From assembly GCA_028870615.1 (NCBI GenBank), contig JAGWPH010000241.1:1-10618 (forward strand): a stretch of DNA of 10,618 bases, read 5' to 3'. Positions 1 to 6,250 of this stretch are shown here, piece by piece (position 1 is the first letter of the stretch; each line of letters starts with the position of its first letter). The translations under genes were made by a program, and so were the position numbers. The DNA is from Betaproteobacteria bacterium. GTDB taxonomy: Bacteria; Pseudomonadota; Gammaproteobacteria; Burkholderiales; Ferrovaceae. The notes below the pieces were generated by a model. It was not told where the DNA came from and made no database searches. It saw nothing but the letters and a program-made list of their open reading frames with translations.

Positions 1-738
1 GCTTATGTGCAACCCTCGCGTCGCCCCAAAGACGGACGCTACGGCAACAACCCCAACCGCCTGCAGCATTACTACCAGTTCCAGGTGGTGTTAAAACCTT
101 CTCCAGACGCCATTCAGGAACTCTATCTGGACTCGCTCGCGGCTTTGGGCATTGACCCCACGCAAAACGACATCCGCTTTGTGGAAGACGATTGGGAAAA
201 TCCCACTCTGGGCGCCTGGGGCCTGGGTTGGGAAGTCTGGCTCAACGGCATGGAAGTCACCCAGTTCACGTATTTCCAGGAAGTGGGCGGACTGGTTTGC
301 AAGCCGGTACTAGGGGAGATGACCTACGGCATCGAGCGCCTCGCCATGTTCCTGCAAAGTTGCGACAATGTTTTCGATCTGGTCTGGACCCCGGGCATCA
401 GCTACGGCGACGTGTACCACCAGAACGAAGTGGAGCAATCGCGCTACAACTTCGAGTACAGCAACACTGAATGGCTGTTCCGCCAGTTTTCCGGATTGGA
501 GTCCGAAGCCACGCGTTTGATCGATGCCGGACTCCCCCTGCCGGGCTATGAGATGGTTCTGAAATGCTCACACACCTTTAACCTTCTGGATGCCCGCGGC
601 GCCATTTCCGTCACCGAGCGCGCGGCTTACATCGGGCGCATCCGCACCCTGGCACGCAAGGTGGCGCAGGCCTATTACGCGTCCCGCGAAGCCCTGGGGT
701 TTCCCATGTGCCCACGCACGGAAGGCACGGCCCCATGA
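1..738 (+). CDS. glyQ: Glycyl-tRNA synthetase alpha subunit, 5' partial
   Basis: Catalytic alpha subunit of the heterotetrameric (alpha2beta2) bacterial glycyl-tRNA synthetase, a class II enzyme that charges tRNA-Gly with glycine in the cytoplasm. The frame is already open at base 1 (AYVQPSRRP), which matches roughly residue 56 onward of the E. coli protein, so about the first 55 residues lie outside the window; the GTG at base 7 is an internal valine codon. Visible family blocks are [25 protein letters not shown], the glycine and tryptophan rich [15 protein letters not shown] stretch, EVTQFTYFQ, the motif-3-like TYGIERLAM, and the C-terminal [10 protein letters not shown]. Its stop codon overlaps the glyS start (ATGA), as expected for two subunits made in equal amounts. 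Nothing looks broken. Identification is by close recall of the E. coli sequence. Confidence 0.97.
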   Translation, partial: AYVQPSRRPKDGRYGNNPNRLQHYYQFQVVLKPSPDAIQELYLDSLAALGIDPTQNDIRFVEDDWENPTLGAWGLGWEVWLNGMEVTQFTYFQEVGGLVCKPVLGEMTYGIERLAMFLQSCDNVFDLVWTPGISYGDVYHQNEVEQSRYNFEYSNTEWLFRQFSGLESEATRLIDAGLPLPGYEMVLKCSHTFNLLDARGAISVTERAAYIGRIRTLARKVAQAYYASREALGFPMCPRTEGTAP

Positions 739-2816
739 GAGAAACCCTGCTCATCGAGCTCCTCACTGAAGAGCTCCCGCCCAAATTGCTGGAACGCATG
801 GGTGCCGCGTTTTGCGCCGGCATCAGCGACACCCTGATGGCACAGGATTTTGCGCCGGCCGATGCCCTTGTCGAAGGTTATGCGTCGCCACGCCGTCTGG
901 CCCTTATCGTATGCGACGTCGCAACCCGCCAGCCCGATCGCAACGTGGTGCGCAAGGGCCCGGCGCGTGCTGCGGGGTTCGCTGCCAATGGTCAACCTAC
1001 GCCTGCATTGGCCGGTTTTGCACGTTCCTGCGGGGTAGCCGTAAACCAGTTGCAGACCGCCAAGGACCCCAAGGGCCAGGATCTCTTCGTATTCCATTCA
1101 GTGCAGCCCGGCAAGACCCTGGCAGAGGCCCTGCCCGCGCTTCTCGCCGACGTCCTGGCACGTCTGCCGGTAGCCAAGGTGATGCGCTGGGGCGCGGGGG
1201 ACGCGCAGTTTGTGCGCCCGGTGCATGGCCTCGTGGTCCTGCACGGCAGCACCGTGCTTCCCGTAACGCTGATGGGAATCAGCGCCGGCAACACCACCCG
1301 CGGCCACCGCTTTTTAAGTAGCGGTCCCATCACCCTTTCTCATGCCGATCAATACGCCGCCACCCTGGAGCACAAAGGCCGAGTGCTGGCTTCGTTCACC
1401 GTACGCCGCAGCCGCATCAAGACGGCCCTGCATGCTGCCGCAGGAGAAGCTCGGGTGTTGGCAGATGAAGCCCTGCTCGATGAAGTCACCGCCCTGGTGG
1501 AATGGCCCGCGGTCTATGCCGGCACCTTCGACCCCGAGTTTCTGGCCGTGCCACAAGAATGCCTGATCCTCTCCATGCAGCAGCACCAGAAATATTTTCC
1601 ACTGGGAGATGCACAGGGACACCTGCTATCGCGCTTCCTGCTGGTCAGCAATGTGGAGACGCCCACCCCGCAGTCCATCATTCATGGCAATGAGCGCGTG
1701 CTGCGTGCGCGCCTCGCGGATGCACGCTTTTTCTTCGAGCAGGATCGCAAGACGCCGCTCGCCGACCGTGTCCCGCGCTTGAACGATGTGGTCTATCACC
1801 ATCAGCTGGGCAGCATGCTCCAAAGGGTGCAGCGCCTGCAGGCACTGGCCGGAAATATTGCAACCCAGCTCGGGGCCGACGCCACTGCTGCACAACGCGC
1901 GGCATACTTGATGAAAGCCGACCTCCTCACCGACATGGTGGGCGAGTTTCCCGAACTGCAGGGCCTGATGGGACGCATTTACGCCGCCCACGATGGCGAG
2001 CCCGGGGCCGTGGCGGAGGCCATCGCCGCCCATTACCATCCGCGCTTTGCCCAGGACACCCTGCCCCAAAGCCTACTGGGTGCCTCTGTGGCACTGGCCG
2101 ACAAGCTCGACACGCTCGCCGGCATCTACGGCATCGGGCTGATCCCCACCGGCGACCGCGACCCCTTTGGCTTGCGTCGCGCCGCCCTGGGTGTCATCCG
2201 GATTCTGATTGAAGCAGCACTACCGCTGGAACTGCCACAATTGCTCCAGCACGCTGTGGATGGGTTTGCTCCCAACACCCTGGCGGCCACCACCGTGGCG
2301 GACCTCAATGGCTTCATCCTGGAGCGCCTGCGCGGGACGCTGCGCGAGCGCGGGTTCAGTGCGGAGGAAATCGAATCGGTGGTGAGCCAAAACCCGGCGC
2401 GCCTTGATCGCGTGCTGTTGCGTCTGGAAGCCGTGCGCGCGTTTCGTGCGCTGCCCGAAGCGGAAAGCCTCGCCGCCGCCGACAAGCGCATCCGCAACAT
2501 CCTTAAAAAATCCGGCCCCGCGGAAGGTGCCGCCGTGCCGTCGCTTCAACATGAGCGCCTGGTGGATCCAGCCGAGCAGGCGCTGTATGCCGCACTGCTT
2601 GCCTGTGAACCCGTGGTGGACGACCGTCTGGTGCATCTGGACTACACTGCTGCCCTGCGCCACCTGGCCCAGTTGCGCGCCCCCGTGGACACCTTCTTCA
2701 CCGAGGTGATGGTGATGGCCGAGGACCCGGCCCTGCGCGCCAATCGTCTGGCCCTCCTGATGCGCCTGGAACGCCTGATGAACCAGGTTGCCGACATTTC
2801 CAGATTGGGAGGCTAG
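735..2816 (+). CDS. glyS: Glycyl-tRNA synthetase beta subunit
   Basis: Beta subunit of the tetrameric glycyl-tRNA synthetase, needed for tRNA recognition and anticodon binding. The ATG at 735 was chosen because it gives the family N-terminus [16 protein letters not shown], overlaps the glyQ stop as ATGA, and has GGAAGG at 720-725 nine bases upstream; a longer in-frame start at 708 would add nine unrelated residues. Length is 693 residues, close to the E. coli protein (689). Visible blocks are TTRGHRF in the N-terminal half, an HD-like helical region with [20 protein letters not shown] (about residues 391-410), [19 protein letters not shown] (from about 455) followed by [11 protein letters not shown], and a C-terminal DALR-type anticodon-binding domain ending [12 protein letters not shown] and LMNQVADIS. 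It is followed after four bases by gmhB. Confidence 0.97.
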   Translation: MRETLLIELLTEELPPKLLERMGAAFCAGISDTLMAQDFAPADALVEGYASPRRLALIVCDVATRQPDRNVVRKGPARAAGFAANGQPTPALAGFARSCGVAVNQLQTAKDPKGQDLFVFHSVQPGKTLAEALPALLADVLARLPVAKVMRWGAGDAQFVRPVHGLVVLHGSTVLPVTLMGISAGNTTRGHRFLSSGPITLSHADQYAATLEHKGRVLASFTVRRSRIKTALHAAAGEARVLADEALLDEVTALVEWPAVYAGTFDPEFLAVPQECLILSMQQHQKYFPLGDAQGHLLSRFLLVSNVETPTPQSIIHGNERVLRARLADARFFFEQDRKTPLADRVPRLNDVVYHHQLGSMLQRVQRLQALAGNIATQLGADATAAQRAAYLMKADLLTDMVGEFPELQGLMGRIYAAHDGEPGAVAEAIAAHYHPRFAQDTLPQSLLGASVALADKLDTLAGIYGIGLIPTGDRDPFGLRRAALGVIRILIEAALPLELPQLLQHAVDGFAPNTLAATTVADLNGFILERLRGTLRERGFSAEEIESVVSQNPARLDRVLLRLEAVRAFRALPEAESLAAADKRIRNILKKSGPAEGAAVPSLQHERLVDPAEQALYAALLACEPVVDDRLVHLDYTAALRHLAQLRAPVDTFFTEVMVMAEDPALRANRLALLMRLERLMNQVADISRLGG
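2807..2812 (+). promoter_or_regulatory. Ribosome binding site of gmhB inside the glyS end
   Basis: GGGAGG ends eight bases before the ATG at 2821 and lies in the last codons of glyS. It decides the gmhB start: an in-frame ATG at 2788 would add eleven residues before MKLVILDRDG but lacks the family's N-terminal form. The position implies translational coupling to glyS. Confidence 0.7.
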
Positions 2817-2820
2817 GCCA

Positions 2821-3363
2821 ATGAAACTGGTGATCCTGGATCGGGATGGCGTCATCAACTTCGACAGCGCACGCTACATCAAAAGCCCGGAGGAATGGAA
2901 ACCCCTTCCGGGCAGCATGGAGGCGATTTCACAGCTCAATCAGAGCGGCTATCGGGTAGTGGTGGCCACCAATCAGTCGGGAGTGGCGCGCGGCTTGTTT
3001 GACATGGCTACCCTCAACGCCATTCATCAAAAGATGATCGATACCCTGGCCCAACAAGGAGCGGCACTCGATGCCATTTTTTTCTGCCCCCATGCCAACG
3101 AGGCCCGCTGCCATTGCCGCAAACCAAACACTGGCATGTTTGAGGAAATCCAGCAGCGCTACAACATTCCATTGTGTGATGTCCCGGCCATCGGCGACTC
3201 CTTGCGCGATCTCATCTCCGCCGCCCGGGTGGGGGCGCAGCCCATGCTGGTCCTGACCGGCAAGGGACAAAAAACCCGCGATGCCGGCGGTCTGCCAGCA
3301 GGCACCCGGGTGTTTTCCGATCTCTCGGAGGCCGTGCGCGCCATCATTGGAAGCACCCCATGA
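2821..3363 (+). CDS. gmhB: D-glycero-beta-D-manno-heptose-1,7-bisphosphate 7-phosphatase
   Basis: HAD-superfamily phosphatase that removes the 7-phosphate from heptose-1,7-bisphosphate in the ADP-heptose pathway for the LPS inner core; cytoplasmic. The 180-residue protein starts at the ATG after the GGGAGG site. HAD motif I is LDRDGVIN with D7 and D9. Motif II is VATNQSG (T50). Motif III/IV elements are CRKP (K101) and GDSLRD (D126, D130). A zinc-binding cluster is seen as C89-P-H91 and C97-H-C99. The loop between H91 and C97 is only five residues, shorter than in E. coli GmhB, as I recall for some other family members. It sits four bases after glyS and overlaps the next gene by ATGA. Placement with glyQS and plsC is a common betaproteobacterial arrangement from memory. 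A histidinol-phosphatase-type HAD is the alternative, but the zinc cluster favours GmhB. Confidence 0.92.
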   Translation: MKLVILDRDGVINFDSARYIKSPEEWKPLPGSMEAISQLNQSGYRVVVATNQSGVARGLFDMATLNAIHQKMIDTLAQQGAALDAIFFCPHANEARCHCRKPNTGMFEEIQQRYNIPLCDVPAIGDSLRDLISAARVGAQPMLVLTGKGQKTRDAGGLPAGTRVFSDLSEAVRAIIGSTP

Positions 3364-4820
3364 CGGCGCTTCGAGCACTCGCCTTTCTGTTCTGTCAGCT
3401 CGTTGCCACGCCGGTGTATGTTTTTTTGATGGCGCTCTCTGCGCCTTTTTCTCATCGCGGACCGCGCTATTTTTCGGGTGCATGGTGCCGGCTCATGATC
3501 CATCTGGGCACCCTGTTGCTGGGGGTACGCTACACCGTCAGCGGCTGGGAAAACGTCCCCAAGGGCCCTTGCGTGATGCTGGTCAAACATCAATCGCAGT
3601 GGGAGACCATGTTTTTTCCCGCCTTCTTTTCGCCCCACAGCTTTGTGCTAAAACAGGAATTGCTGTCCATGCCTGTCTTCGGCTGGGGCATGCGTTTGCT
3701 CGACCCCATCGCCATCGATCGCGATGCCCGTCGCGAAGCCTTTCAACAAGTGCAAACCCAGGGGCTTGAGCGCCTCAAGGCAGGCCTCAAGGTCATTATC
3801 TTTCCTGAAGGCACCCGCGTCCCTTCGGGCTATCGCGCCCGCTATGCCCCGAGCGGTGGCCTGTTGGCCGCCGCGGCCGGGGTGCCGGTGGTGCCCATGG
3901 CCCATAATGCCGGCGAGTTCTGGAAAAAAGGGTTGCTGGCCAAACACCGGGGAACCCTTTCGGTGCGCATCGGCCCCCCCATACCCACCATGGGTCGCGA
4001 TGGCGTGGAGGTCACGCGCGAAGCGGAAACCTGGATCGAGCAACAGATGGAAGAGCTCACCGGACGGGTGGCCCAACCTTACAGCCGCAAGGGGGCCGTC
4101 GCGGCGCTAAACACCCGTCCACCGCGCCGCCATCGCCTGCGCATCGGTGACCATGAGGTGCAGTACAGTGTGGCGCGACGACGGCGGCGGCGCAGTATCG
4201 GCCTCCTGGTAGATCACACTGGACTAACCGTGGCCATCCCGCCCTGGGTGACCCTTGGCTCGGTGGAGCAGGCTATTCGGGACCAGTGGCCCTGGGTTCA
4301 GAAAAAACTCCAGCACTGGCGCGAGCGCGCCATCCCCGAAGCCCCGCAATTTTGTGAGGGGGAATCATTACCATGGCTGGGAGGCACGCGCACCTTGCGT
4401 TTTGCCTCCGCCCAATTGTCCCTGCTACCGCAGGAGGGCGAAGTCATCGAAGTGGATCCCAGCGAGGGCCCCGTCCAGTTTTTGGTGCAACAGTGGTATC
4501 GCGCCCAGGCCCTGCCCCTGTTTCAAAGGCGGGTGCAGTTCTTTGCGGAAAAGCTGGGTATGCCAGCGCCGCGCGTGCACCTGTCCAATGCACTGGGACG
4601 CTGGGGCAGCTGCAACGATTGTGGGGAGATCCGTTTGAGCTGGCGCCTCATCAAGGCTTCCCCGGCGGAGATCGACTACGTGGTGGCCCACGAAGTGGCA
4701 CACCTTCGGCATCTCAACCACGGTCAGGATTTCTGGCAACTGGTAGCCCAGCTTTATCCCGACTTCAAAGCCGCGAACCAGCAGCTTGATCGCAACGATC
4801 CGCTGTATCGGCAGTTTTAG
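3360..4820 (+). CDS. PlsC-type acyltransferase fused to YgjP/DUF45 zinc hydrolase
   Basis: A single 486-residue frame with two normally separate proteins. Residues 1-240 are a lysophosphatidic-acid-type acyltransferase (1-acylglycerol-3-phosphate O-acyltransferase, phosphatidic acid synthesis at the inner membrane): a hydrophobic N-terminus (about 5-28) and second hydrophobic stretch (45-56), the catalytic HX4E block KHQSQWE (H77, E82), IAIDR (118-121), FPEGTR (148-153) and VPVVPM (175-180). Residues about 258-486 are a YgjP/DUF45 metallohydrolase: an Arg-rich RRRRRRSIGL start, GRWGSC (413-418), and HEVAH (444-448) with a probable third zinc ligand H454 in LNHGQDFW. The linker is short (about 240-258). 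The ATG overlaps the gmhB stop and has GGAAG at 3349-3353. Separate plsC and ygjP genes are usual neighbours in betaproteobacteria, so fusion by loss of a stop is plausible. E. coli YgjP has been described as a UTP pyrophosphatase; the role here is unknown. Confidence 0.9.
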   Translation: MTALRALAFLFCQLVATPVYVFLMALSAPFSHRGPRYFSGAWCRLMIHLGTLLLGVRYTVSGWENVPKGPCVMLVKHQSQWETMFFPAFFSPHSFVLKQELLSMPVFGWGMRLLDPIAIDRDARREAFQQVQTQGLERLKAGLKVIIFPEGTRVPSGYRARYAPSGGLLAAAAGVPVVPMAHNAGEFWKKGLLAKHRGTLSVRIGPPIPTMGRDGVEVTREAETWIEQQMEELTGRVAQPYSRKGAVAALNTRPPRRHRLRIGDHEVQYSVARRRRRRSIGLLVDHTGLTVAIPPWVTLGSVEQAIRDQWPWVQKKLQHWRERAIPEAPQFCEGESLPWLGGTRTLRFASAQLSLLPQEGEVIEVDPSEGPVQFLVQQWYRAQALPLFQRRVQFFAEKLGMPAPRVHLSNALGRWGSCNDCGEIRLSWRLIKASPAEIDYVVAHEVAHLRHLNHGQDFWQLVAQLYPDFKAANQQLDRNDPLYRQF

Positions 4821-4822
4821 GG

Positions 4823-4860
4823 AAAGGGGATCAGACCTCGAAATTGAGGGTAGACCCCCA
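4823..4860 (+). repeat. Imperfect inverted repeat with GGGG(y)CAGACCT motif, left flank of TA cassette
   Basis: Just after the acyltransferase-hydrolase stop, GGGGATCAGACCTC (4826-4839) faces GAGGGTAGACCCCC (4846-4859), with about 10 of 14 arm positions able to pair around a short AAATT centre. The left arm matches the repeat at 5486 and the ends of the 84-bp element at 9905-9988. It has no downstream T-tract, so it is not a convincing terminator. It is best read as a remnant of a small dispersed palindromic repeat. Confidence 0.6.
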
Positions 4861-4864
4861 AAAA

Positions 4865-4893
4865 TTGCGCCATATAACGTTATTCGTTATAAC
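4865..4893 (+). promoter_or_regulatory. Predicted sigma70-type promoter of the higBA locus
   Basis: TTGCGC (4865-4870) and TATAAC (4888-4893) are separated by 17 bases, a good spacing for a sigma70 promoter. The predicted transcription start falls at or next to the toxin ATG at 4899, so the message might be leaderless; no ribosome-binding site is visible before that ATG. A second TATAAC at 4873-4878 with a poor -35 could give a short leader instead. The palindromes at 4874-4894 overlap these elements, fitting autoregulation. Confidence 0.45.
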
Positions 4894-4894
4894 G
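4874..4894. promoter_or_regulatory. Tandem palindromic operator, probable HigA binding site
   Basis: Two perfect 10-bp palindromes, ATAACGTTAT (4874-4883) and CGTTATAACG (4885-4894), are separated by a single T and end four bases before the toxin start. Both contain the half-site ATAACG/CGTTAT. They cover the predicted -10 region. HigA-family antitoxins are known to repress their own operon by binding inverted repeats at the promoter, so these are the likely operator. Binding itself is inferred. Confidence 0.6.
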
Positions 4895-4898
4895 ATGC

Positions 4899-5180
4899 AT
4901 GATCATCGGATTTACATCCAAAGAAGCTGAAAAAATCTGGCGGGGCCAAGTGTCACGCAAACTGCCTCGCGACACTCAGCAAATCACCTTGCGAAAGCTC
5001 TTCATGCTGGACAAGGCGCAATCGTCAAACGATCTCAGGATACCTCCAGCCAACAGGCTTGAGGCTTTAAGAAATGACAGAAAGGGACAGCACGGCATCC
5101 GCATCAATGACCAATGGCGAATCTGCTTCGTGTAAACGAAAGCAGGTCCCGATGCTGTTGAGATAGTCGACTCCCATTAA
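4899..5180 (+). pseudogene. higB: HigB-family toxin interrupted by an in-frame stop
   Basis: RelE/ParE-superfamily ribosome-dependent mRNA interferase of the HigB type, usually about 92 residues. The frame begins MIIGFTSKEAEKIW and includes the family core IPPANRLEAL, NDRKGQHGIRINDQW and RICFV, then stops at TAA (5133-5135) after 78 residues. In the same frame the sequence continues as TKAGPDAVEIVDSH and reaches a second TAA at 5178-5180, which gives the expected family length and tail. The interrupted position normally carries tryptophan (RICFVW). The usual C-terminal VDYH reads VDSH here. In Proteus vulgaris HigB the C-terminal Asp-Tyr-His residues are catalytic, so both the early stop and the Tyr to Ser change should inactivate the toxin. 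The 78-residue product could still be made. Base composition is AT-richer than neighbours, suggesting acquisition. Confidence 0.8.
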
Positions 5181-5183
5181 GGA
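5179..5183 (+). promoter_or_regulatory. Ribosome binding site of higA
   Basis: AAGGA lies six bases before the ATG at 5190 and overlaps the ancestral toxin stop at 5178-5180. In an intact locus this would couple antitoxin translation to the toxin end. With the earlier stop at 5133, ribosomes leaving the toxin frame end about 55 bases upstream, so initiation probably relies on this site alone. Confidence 0.65.
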
Positions 5184-5189
5184 AAGCGC

Positions 5190-5480
5190 ATGGGTAAATT
5201 ACAGAACATTCATCCCGGAGAAATACTTCTCGAGGAGTTTCTGCGTCCAATGGAAATCAGCCAAACCAGACTGGCGCATTCGATGGGCGTTCCACCACGT
5301 CGCGTCAACGAAATTGTTTTGGGCAAGCGGGGTATCACTGCGGATACCGCATTGCGCCTTGCCAAAGTATTCGGCACTTCTGTTCAATTCTGGATGGGAT
5401 TGCAGAATGAATTTGAATTGCGTGAAGCGCATAGCGCCATCAAGGAGCAATTGGAGTATGTGACGCCGATTGCGGCTTAA
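5190..5480 (+). CDS. higA: HigA-family antitoxin, XRE-type DNA-binding protein
   Basis: Antitoxin and transcriptional repressor of a HigBA module; it neutralises the toxin by binding it and represses the shared promoter. The 96-residue protein starts IHPGEILLEEFL, the typical HigA opening, followed by a helix-turn-helix (about residues 23-50) in ISQTRLAHSMGVPPRRVNEI and GKRGITADTALRLAKVFGTS, then FWMGLQNEFELREA, a near-signature of the family. The ATG is set by AAGGA upstream. No frameshift or missing segment is seen, in contrast to the broken toxin directly upstream. The intact state suggests either recent toxin decay or selection for the antitoxin as a regulator or as protection against related toxins; that part is inference. 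Confidence 0.93.
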   Translation: MGKLQNIHPGEILLEEFLRPMEISQTRLAHSMGVPPRRVNEIVLGKRGITADTALRLAKVFGTSVQFWMGLQNEFELREAHSAIKEQLEYVTPIAA

Positions 5481-5482
5481 AA

Positions 5483-5502
5483 AAAGGGGCAGACCTTCAT
5501 TG
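5483..5502 (+). repeat. GGGGCAGACCT motif, right flank of TA cassette
   Basis: AAAGGGGCAGACCTTCATTG follows the antitoxin stop by two bases. It matches the left-flank copy starting at 4823 in the same orientation (AAAGGGG, CAGACCT, ATTG), differing by small indels and substitutions. The two copies bracket the higBA locus as imperfect direct repeats about 660 bases apart. The remainder up to 5536 shows no gene. Confidence 0.5.
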
Positions 5503-5536
5503 GAAATAGCGATCTATACCCTGTTCTTTGATTTAA

Positions 5537-6250
5537 TCAATGCGGCCCGAGCGCCCGCTCCAGATCATCCTGTGGCATCACTCCTGGTACCACCTGCCCA
5601 TCCGCAAAAATCAGCGTGGGTGTGCCGTTGATACGGTACTTGGCTCCCAGCGTCTGAATGGTGTCCAGGGGGTTGGCGCAATCCTTTTTAGCCGGCATCA
5701 CGTTACGTAGCAGATAGTCATCCCAGGTTTTCTGGCGATCTGCAGAACACCAGATCCAGCGCGCCCGATCAGGGGCCTGCGGATGCAGCGTCCCGATGGG
5801 GAAGATAAAGGTGTAAATGGTGACGTCGGTGATGTTGCTGAGTTCTTTTTCCAGCTTGCGGCAAAACGGACAATCGGGATCGGAAAACACCACCAGCTTG
5901 CGCTTGCCATTGCCTTTGACTTTCTTCATGGCAAGTTCCAGCGGCAAGGTCTCCGGTTTGATGGCCCCCAGCACTCTCATGCGTGCCTCAGTGAGATTTT
6001 TGAGGGTCTTGGCATCCAGAATATCCCCCGCAATCAACACTGTGACACCTTCGTCGGTGTAGATAATCTGCCGGTCTTCGGTGTAGATTTCGTACAGGCC
6101 CAGCACATGGGCCGGCGCGACGCTTTGCACCTGGTTGGCCAAACGTGGCACCCGGGTTTCCAGCAGTTTGCGCACGTCATTGGCATCCGCCAGCGCCAGT
6201 TGTGATCCCAGCGCGCAAGCACTCCATAATAACCACCGAAAGATCTTCAT
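5537..6250 (-). CDS. dsbC: Periplasmic thiol:disulfide isomerase DsbC
   Basis: Disulfide isomerase that reshuffles incorrect disulfides in secreted proteins in the periplasm and is kept reduced by DsbD. The 237-residue protein has a signal peptide with cleavage likely after residue 21 (LALA-DAND), an N-terminal dimerisation domain with IYTEDRQIIYTDEG and GDILDA, and a thioredoxin fold whose active site is DPDCPFCRKLEKE (C127-P-F-C130). A second cysteine pair, C168 and C191, corresponds to the structural disulfide of E. coli DsbC. The cis-proline loop is NGTPTLIF (P211). The active-site dipeptide is Pro-Phe rather than Gly-Tyr of E. coli. The ATG overlaps the stop of the upstream ubiquinone hydroxylase as ATGA, so it is the last gene of the minus-strand operon. 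DsbG is a less likely alternative. Confidence 0.93.
   Translation of the reverse strand: MKIFRWLLWSACALGSQLALADANDVRKLLETRVPRLANQVQSVAPAHVLGLYEIYTEDRQIIYTDEGVTVLIAGDILDAKTLKNLTEARMRVLGAIKPETLPLELAMKKVKGNGKRKLVVFSDPDCPFCRKLEKELSNITDVTIYTFIFPIGTLHPQAPDRARWIWCSADRQKTWDDYLLRNVMPAKKDCANPLDTIQTLGAKYRINGTPTLIFADGQVVPGVMPQDDLERALGPH

Noticed and set aside
1626..2069. Open frame on the minus strand within glyS
   Set aside because: Overlaps an essential conserved gene throughout and shows no independent protein signature.
4826..4870. Possible Rho-independent terminator after the acyltransferase-hydrolase gene
   Set aside because: The stem is imperfect and is followed by A-rich, not T-rich, sequence on the + strand; only three T follow on the other strand.
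5479..5536. Possible terminator for dsbC (seven-T run on the minus strand near 5485)
   Set aside because: No stable stem precedes the T run; the only small hairpin (ATAG-CGAT-CTAT at 5506-5517) is too weak and too far away.
5783..6205. Open frame of 140 codons on the + strand opposite dsbC
   Set aside because: Shadow of dsbC, whose signal peptide, CPFC active site and cis-Pro are all in the minus-strand frame.
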